The notes under the pieces were generated by a model. That model worked only from the letters and a program-made list of their open reading frames with translations. It had not been told where the DNA came from and searched no databases. Of a stretch of DNA of 11,706 nucleotides, positions 7,185-11,706 are shown in pieces. How positions within the stretch are numbered: position 1 is the first letter of the stretch; each line of letters opens with the position of its first letter. A program made the translations under genes and the position numbers. This DNA is from Salinivirga sp964413185 (GTDB taxonomy: Bacteria > Bacteroidota > Bacteroidia > Bacteroidales > Salinivirgaceae), in assembly GCA_964413185.1 (NCBI GenBank), contig CAYPSX010000123.1, positions 1 through 11,706 on the forward strand, written 5' to 3'.

Positions 7185-9137
7185 ATGAGACAAATATTTT
7201 TGCTGTTTGCAATATTCATTTTTGCAAATACAGCTATTGCCGACAATATCCAGAAAATCCTTCAAGAAACAGAAATAAAGAAACTTTACAAAGGCAGCCA
7301 CAAAGTTCTTGTTTTCGATTCTATTTCTGCGGATGTGAAAGAAAGCGGACTTTCCTATGTAACACGTAAACAACTCTTTTATGCCATAGATGCCAATGGA
7401 GCCGGAGATTTAAACACAGTAACCTACAACTATGACCCGTTTTCAGCCTATGTCGAAATTAAAAAAGCCGTAATTTATAGAAAAGACGGAACCAAAGAAG
7501 TACTCGACACAACAAACTTTTTCGATTATCCCCAACCGGCCAGAATGATATACTGGGGAGCTCGCCAAAAAATGGTTGAAGCAGGAAAACTAAATCCTGG
7601 CGATGCGCTTTATGTAGAAATATTCCGTAAAGGATTTACCTATGCTTTGTTGTACAATAATGGTAATGACGACGACAAATATATTCCGCCAATGAAAGGT
7701 CACTATTATGATATTGTGAAATTTTATGAATCATTTCCAATTCATCGTAAAGTATTTAAAACAGCAATTCCCAAAAGCAAAACAGTACAATATGAAACGT
7801 TCAATGCAGAATTCGACATAAAAACCCAAAAGAACAACAAGCAAACCTTTTCCTTTAAGCTAGAACAAATTAAACCACCCAAACGCGAACCTAATATGGT
7901 TGGGTTGGATGACGTAATCCCCAAAGTTTTAATCACAACAAGTCCCGATTGGGAGGCTAAGTCTAAATGGTTTTACGGAGTAAACGAAGATTTTGGAAGT
8001 TTTGAAAGCACTCCTGAAATTGATAAAAAAGTCGACGAAATCCTTAATGGAGCCACCTCCGAATTAGACAGTATTACACGGCTTAACCAATGGGTTGCCG
8101 ATGAAATACGATATTCAGGTATTTCAATGGGCGAAGGCGAAGGCTATACCTTGCATACCGGCGATATGACATTTACCGATCGATGCGGCGTTTGTAAAGA
8201 CAAAGCCGGAATGCTTGTCACCATGCTTCGTGCAGCAGGTTTCGAATCTTATGCAGCAATGACCATGGCCGGTTCGCGTATCGAAGATATTCCTGCCGAT
8301 CAGTTTAATCACTCCATTACAGTAGTCAAAAGAAGAAACGGCGAATACGAACTGTTAGACCCCACCTGGGTGCCATTCGTGCGCGAACTCTGGTCAAGCC
8401 GCGAACAACAACAAAACTACCTTATGGGATTACCCAACGGAGCCGATCTGATGATAACAGACATTTCTGACCCCGAAAACCATTATATAAAAATTAAAAA
8501 TCATGGCCAAATTGATGAAAAAGGAAACCTGAAAGGAGAAATTGTAATCACTGCAGAAGGACAATCCGATGCAGCCGTTCGGGGTATTTTTACTTATTAT
8601 TACAAAGCCCAATGGCAGGCCAACCTCGAAGCCGAATTAACAAAAATTTTCCCGCAAGCAGAAATTGAAAACATTTCATTTACCGATCCATACAAGTATA
8701 TGGAAACACCAGTAAAAATTACTTACCAGTATAAAATACCTAATTTTGCTGTAGTAAATAATGACGAATACATATTCAATGCTTTAACCAATAAAGGATT
8801 TATGGAGCATAACCGCTTTGCACAAAGCTTAAAGCACTCTGTAAAAGAAAGAAAATACAATTTCAGAATGCGCTGCTCTCAAAAAGTACAAATTGAAGAA
8901 GAATACCAATTACCGTCCAGGGTAAAAAGTGTAAAATCCCATGAACAAGAACAAATTCAATCAGAACCCGCATCACTAAAGGTGAGTTGGAACGACAAAA
9001 AAAACACAGTTATTTTTAACCTTGATGCAAGCTATTCAAAACGGAAGTATAAAGCAGAAACCTGGCCGGATATGCAAAAAGTACTGAAAACAATTGAAGC
9101 GTTCGAAAACCAACCGGTAATTGTAAAAACGAAATAA
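7185..9137 (+). CDS. DUF3857/transglutaminase-like protein, catalytic triad intact
   Basis: A 650-residue exported protein. Residues 1-19 are a signal peptide (cleavage after TAIA). A DUF3857 beta-domain covers roughly 55-235 (for example AYVEIKKAVIYRKDGTKEVL and GDALYVEIFRKG). A transglutaminase-like cysteine-protease-fold domain covers about 275-400: RLNQWVADEIRYSG, then CGVCKDKAGMLVTMLRAAGF with the likely nucleophile Cys337, FNHSITVV with His376, and ELLDPTWVPF with Asp392. A C-terminal beta-rich part (about 430-650, DUF3858-like) follows. All triad residues are present, so activity is expected (crosslinking, hydrolysis or deamidation of peptide or amide bonds; substrate unknown). Cys334 makes a CxxC with the nucleophile. 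The protein has no membrane anchor and should be periplasmic. It lies 19 nt after the small exported protein gene and 13 nt before its catalytically dead paralogue; the three share one terminator. Confidence 0.87.
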   Translation: MRQIFLLFAIFIFANTAIADNIQKILQETEIKKLYKGSHKVLVFDSISADVKESGLSYVTRKQLFYAIDANGAGDLNTVTYNYDPFSAYVEIKKAVIYRKDGTKEVLDTTNFFDYPQPARMIYWGARQKMVEAGKLNPGDALYVEIFRKGFTYALLYNNGNDDDKYIPPMKGHYYDIVKFYESFPIHRKVFKTAIPKSKTVQYETFNAEFDIKTQKNNKQTFSFKLEQIKPPKREPNMVGLDDVIPKVLITTSPDWEAKSKWFYGVNEDFGSFESTPEIDKKVDEILNGATSELDSITRLNQWVADEIRYSGISMGEGEGYTLHTGDMTFTDRCGVCKDKAGMLVTMLRAAGFESYAAMTMAGSRIEDIPADQFNHSITVVKRRNGEYELLDPTWVPFVRELWSSREQQQNYLMGLPNGADLMITDISDPENHYIKIKNHGQIDEKGNLKGEIVITAEGQSDAAVRGIFTYYYKAQWQANLEAELTKIFPQAEIENISFTDPYKYMETPVKITYQYKIPNFAVVNNDEYIFNALTNKGFMEHNRFAQSLKHSVKERKYNFRMRCSQKVQIEEEYQLPSRVKSVKSHEQEQIQSEPASLKVSWNDKKNTVIFNLDASYSKRKYKAETWPDMQKVLKTIEAFENQPVIVKTK

Positions 9138-9150
9138 AACAAAATTGATT

Positions 9151-10902
9151 ATGAAGTATTTAATTTCAATTATATTCGTAACAATCGCAGCCATTAGTTT
9201 GGCACAAGAAAGTGATGCAACATATCAAATGATTCATAAAACATTTACATTAAATGAAGATGGATCATATAAAATGAAATACCACCACAAATTAAAATAT
9301 CATACTTATTTATCGTTTCATCGAAAATACGGGGAAACATTTGTAGTATACGATCCAGACTATCAGAAAATCAACGTAATAAAAAGCCAAACCACCATGG
9401 CCGATGGCAAGGTAGTTAACGCTCCGGGCAACGCATTTAACGAAGTGTTGCCCCGGTATGCCACAAGTTCAGGGAATTACAATAACCTAAGAGAATTGGT
9501 TATTACGCATACAGCCCTTGAGCGCGGAGCCGTAGTCGAACTTATTTACGAAAAAACATCAGAGAAGTCTCCACTCAATCTATTTGCAGGCTCGGAGCCG
9601 CTACGCTACTCATCTCCGGTGAAAGAGCTTAAATTAACATTTCGCGTACCTGCCACGCGTGACCTGAAATTTGCAGGAGCTGAAGGTGAAAAAGTATATA
9701 ACGAAACCGAAAAACACAAAGTATACACATTTACATACAAAAACTTACCCGCTCTGCCCAAATTAAAAAATGCCAGCGGCATGGAGGAATATGTACTCAT
9801 TTTTAACGAAGGAAAAAAACTTGCAGACCAACTAATGGCAATAGTTAAGACAGAAGCCTTGCCTGTAAATTATGCCAAAGAGGGATATACAGAAGCCAAA
9901 GAAGAAAATATGGATGAGTTGATGAAAATTCACCGGAGTATTGTAAAAGACATGAAAACGGTCTCCATACCTCTTCATCTTCAACACTTCCCCGTGACAG
10001 ACGTACATGCCATTGACTTAAAACATAGCGGAACACCAATAGAAAAAGCCTTGTACCTGAAAAAACGATTATTGGATAATAATATCGCATCTCGAATTGT
10101 ATTTGCCATACCACAAGAACAATTCTTCCCTAATAGCACATCAATTGAAAATATTAATGATGTATATGTTATGATATACGCAAAAAATTCCGACCCAATA
10201 TTACTTTCACCTTATCGTATTCCTGCAGCAAACCCATTATTCCTAAACTACGATAAAGCACTGGTTGCTGTTGATGCAGACGGAAATCTTATACGCTTGG
10301 CACCGAAAACGATGAACCTGGGAGATTTAACACTGCTTGTCAACCTTGGCGAAGATATTAATGAAGTACAGTATAAAGGGCAGGTAAACGGGGCTCTGGC
10401 AGGTTGGCCGGGATCCAATCTAAAAACAAGTCAGCTATTTACTGATTATTGGCAGGAAATCGAGGAAGATATAATTATTAAAGGACCTGCATCTGTTGAA
10501 CTATCCGGTCGATTTAAAGCAAAACATTTTCAACATGGAAATATACTTGAAGCGAAACTACCCATACTGAAAAATGGTATGCTTGAGCTGCTCGAAGGCC
10601 CATTTCCCTTAAAAGGCCAATACGTTTTAGACTTTGGTTACCCGCTAAATGAAACCTACAGGTATGAAATAAAAAAAGATAAAGCATTTGAAATAATCAG
10701 TGCGGCGCAAGAATTTAAGGAAGAAACAGACCATTTTCTTATTAAAACCTCCATAGAAGAAACAGATGACAAGCTTATAATAATAAATCAGTTTCATTTG
10801 AAATCAGCAATAATTCCTGCAGCTGAATATCAAAAATTTGTAAAAGCAGTACAACATTTAATGCAGGAACCAACAACACGGATTATGGCACAAATCAAAT
10901 AA
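9151..10902 (+). CDS. DUF3857 protein with degenerate transglutaminase domain (pseudoenzyme)
   Basis: A 583-residue exported paralogue of the preceding gene. The ATG at 9151 is preferred to the in-frame TTG at 9145, since it starts the signal peptide (1-18, IIFVTIAAISLA). The DUF3857 domain is recognisable (YDPDYQKINVIKSQTTMADGK at 67-87; ERGAVVELIYEKTS at 124-137). In the transglutaminase region, SGTPIEKALYLKKRLLDNNI (293-312) aligns with GVCKDKAGMLVTMLRAAGF of the neighbour and places Pro296 at the nucleophile. INDVYVMI places Asp337 at the catalytic His, and ILLSPYRIPA places Ser353 at the catalytic Asp. Spacing is preserved (41 and 16 residues, against 39 and 16). The whole protein contains no cysteine. 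It is therefore not a cysteine enzyme and is more likely a partner, regulator or substrate-binding subunit of its active neighbour (inference). It is the last gene of the operon. Confidence 0.85.
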   Translation: MKYLISIIFVTIAAISLAQESDATYQMIHKTFTLNEDGSYKMKYHHKLKYHTYLSFHRKYGETFVVYDPDYQKINVIKSQTTMADGKVVNAPGNAFNEVLPRYATSSGNYNNLRELVITHTALERGAVVELIYEKTSEKSPLNLFAGSEPLRYSSPVKELKLTFRVPATRDLKFAGAEGEKVYNETEKHKVYTFTYKNLPALPKLKNASGMEEYVLIFNEGKKLADQLMAIVKTEALPVNYAKEGYTEAKEENMDELMKIHRSIVKDMKTVSIPLHLQHFPVTDVHAIDLKHSGTPIEKALYLKKRLLDNNIASRIVFAIPQEQFFPNSTSIENINDVYVMIYAKNSDPILLSPYRIPAANPLFLNYDKALVAVDADGNLIRLAPKTMNLGDLTLLVNLGEDINEVQYKGQVNGALAGWPGSNLKTSQLFTDYWQEIEEDIIIKGPASVELSGRFKAKHFQHGNILEAKLPILKNGMLELLEGPFPLKGQYVLDFGYPLNETYRYEIKKDKAFEIISAAQEFKEETDHFLIKTSIEETDDKLIIINQFHLKSAIIPAAEYQKFVKAVQHLMQEPTTRIMAQIK

Positions 10903-10918
10903 TTAGTTTAAAAGTATT

Positions 10919-10958
10919 AAGCCCTGTGTTTCGAAAATATGATGCATAGGGTTTTTTT
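10919..10958 (+). terminator. Intrinsic terminator of the transglutaminase operon
   Basis: The left arm 10919-10928 (AAGCCCTGTG) pairs with the right arm 10945-10954 (CATAGGGTTT) with two G-U wobbles; the loop is 16 nt, and a T-run extends to 10958. It sits 16 nt after the stop of the pseudoenzyme gene. It overlaps the two upstream ATG codons at 10939 and 10942 of the next frame, which argues against their use. Confidence 0.78.
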
Positions 10959-10971
10959 ATATCTGTTTTAT

Positions 10972-11514
10972 ATGAATCAAACCAGCAAAACACGCTGCTT
11001 TATAGCCCTTCCTTTACCAACAGAAATTAAAAAGGAAATCGTCCGCGTACAGCAAGAGCTCAAGAAAGAAGACCTTTTTAAAGGTAAATACACCCACCCT
11101 CAAAACATACACCTTACACTTAAATTTCTTGGAGAAATATCCGATGAAGAGTTAATCAACGTAAAAGAACGATTACAAAAAATCAACTTTTCACCTTTCG
11201 AAATCCAGTTGAGTGATCCGGGAGTTTTCAGCAGAAGACACATTCGTATTATTTGGATGCATTTATTAGGAGCTACCGAAATACAATCAAAAATTGACTG
11301 CACACTTTCAACCTTGTATGAAAAGGAAAAACGCTTCATGAGCCATATTACATTGGCACGAGTAAAAAGAGTAAAAAACAAGAACCAACTATTAACTTTC
11401 ATAGACAGAATTCAATATGCAGCTATCTCCGCCAGTGTTAATCAGGTTTACTTAATGAAATCAACACTTTCGCCTGATGGCCCAATATACCATGTTTTAG
11501 AAACATACCCATAA
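10972..11514 (+). CDS. thpR: RNA 2',3'-cyclic phosphodiesterase (LigT/ThpR family)
   Basis: A 180-residue cytosolic protein of the 2H phosphoesterase superfamily. It hydrolyses 2',3'-cyclic phosphate ends of RNA to 2'-phosphates and in some species ligates tRNA halves in vitro. Both signature motifs are present: HLTL (47-50, followed by KFLGE) and HITL (125-128, followed by AR), plus the N-terminal RCFIALPLP strand typical of the family. The length matches E. coli ThpR (about 176). The frame is open upstream to ATG codons at 10939/10942, but that extension would encode MMHRVFLYLFY from inside a terminator hairpin and has no family counterpart, so the start is placed at ATG 10972. It probably has its own promoter, or is read through at low level from the upstream operon. 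A stable-RNA-type promoter follows immediately downstream. Confidence 0.9.
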   Translation: MNQTSKTRCFIALPLPTEIKKEIVRVQQELKKEDLFKGKYTHPQNIHLTLKFLGEISDEELINVKERLQKINFSPFEIQLSDPGVFSRRHIRIIWMHLLGATEIQSKIDCTLSTLYEKEKRFMSHITLARVKRVKNKNQLLTFIDRIQYAAISASVNQVYLMKSTLSPDGPIYHVLETYP

Positions 11515-11526
11515 ATTTTAGAAGAG

Positions 11527-11545
11527 GGAAAAAGTATCTTTTTCC
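11527..11545. terminator. Possible weak terminator hairpin after thpR
   Basis: GGAAAAAG-TAT-CTTTTTCC forms an 8-bp perfect hairpin with a 3-nt loop, 13 nt after the thpR stop. It is A/T-rich and followed by A rather than T on the plus strand, so it is not a classic intrinsic terminator. It could instead be part of the AT-rich upstream region of the promoter that follows. Confidence 0.35.
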
Positions 11546-11563
11546 AAAAAATTCAAAAAAACA

Positions 11564-11595
11564 TTTGGAAGTTAAAAAAAATAACCATAATTTTG
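11564..11595 (+). promoter_or_regulatory. Strong Bacteroidetes-type promoter (stable-RNA type)
   Basis: TTTG at 11564-11567, a 20-nt spacer, then TAATTTTG at 11588-11595 exactly matches the known Bacteroidetes sigma-ABfr consensus (-33 TTTG, -7 TAnnTTTG). The region just upstream is A-tract rich (11546-11561), like an UP element. Transcription would start around 11600-11604. The next 111 bp contain no ORF, which fits a leader of an rRNA or tRNA operon beyond the window. Confidence 0.82.
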
Positions 11596-11706
11596 CAGCC
11601 GCTTTAAGAGAAAGAGCGTAGATATTTGAAGGTGCTGGATCTTTTGTTAGGCCTCAGATTAGGGGGTCAGGTCGGGACGAAAAAAAGTTCAAAAAACTTT
11701 AAGAAA
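11596..11706 (+). other. Non-coding transcript leader, probably of an rRNA or tRNA operon
   Basis: No reading frame or RBS is seen. The 5' end (11600-11618) can fold as CGCTTT/AAAG-CG with a small bulge. At 11684-11700 there is an inverted repeat AAAGTT-CAAAA-AACTTT inside an A-rich stretch that resembles the A-rich stretch upstream of the promoter at 11564 (both contain TTCAAAAAA). This suggests a second, tandem promoter starting at the window edge, as is common for rrn operons. The RNA product itself is outside the window. Confidence 0.55.

Overview
The window looks like a chromosomal segment from a member of the Bacteroidota, most likely class Bacteroidia (Marinilabiliales/Prolixibacteraceae-like; the rank below phylum is inference). 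The evidence is: a C-terminal piece of a PorU2-like C25 peptidase with a type IX secretion (T9SS)-style tail; a RemB/Wzi-family outer-membrane barrel; tandem DUF3857/transglutaminase genes; start codons without Shine-Dalgarno sequences; and one clear Bacteroidetes-type promoter (TTTG-N20-TAATTTTG) near the right end. The DNA is AT-rich. I saw no sign of mobile elements, CRISPR arrays or tRNA genes.

Layout, left to right. Positions 1-2760 hold the 3' part of a large secreted multidomain protein on the + strand. Convergent to it is a small periplasmic Spy/CpxP-like protein on the - strand (2812-3393) with a Gly/Arg/Tyr-rich tail, closed by an intrinsic terminator that abuts the stop of the first gene. 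Next is a + strand outer-membrane barrel gene (3481-5082), convergent with a - strand gene for an exported bleomycin-hydrolase-like C1 peptidase (5154-6353). The 71-bp gap between them carries a second - strand terminator. A divergent intergenic region (6354-6637) carries an unexplained near-perfect GC-rich hairpin.

Positions 6638-10902 form a compact three-gene + strand operon. It encodes a small exported protein with one or two propeller-like repeats, a DUF3857 transglutaminase-like protein with an intact Cys-His-Asp triad, and a paralogue that keeps the fold but has lost all three catalytic residues. A + strand terminator follows, and then thpR (RNA 2',3'-cyclic phosphodiesterase, 10972-11514). 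The terminator overlaps the longer open frame of thpR, which fixes its start at the inner ATG.

The last ~190 bp contain a near-consensus strong promoter and a non-coding leader that runs out of the window. This looks like the front of a stable-RNA (probably rRNA) operon.

Seven of the eight genes encode proteins that go through or sit in the envelope, so the segment is mostly envelope biology. The active transglutaminase plus cysteine-free pseudoenzyme pair, with its small exported companion, is the best candidate for a system without an assigned function. The loss of the triad is read directly from the sequence; the idea that the three proteins act together is inference.
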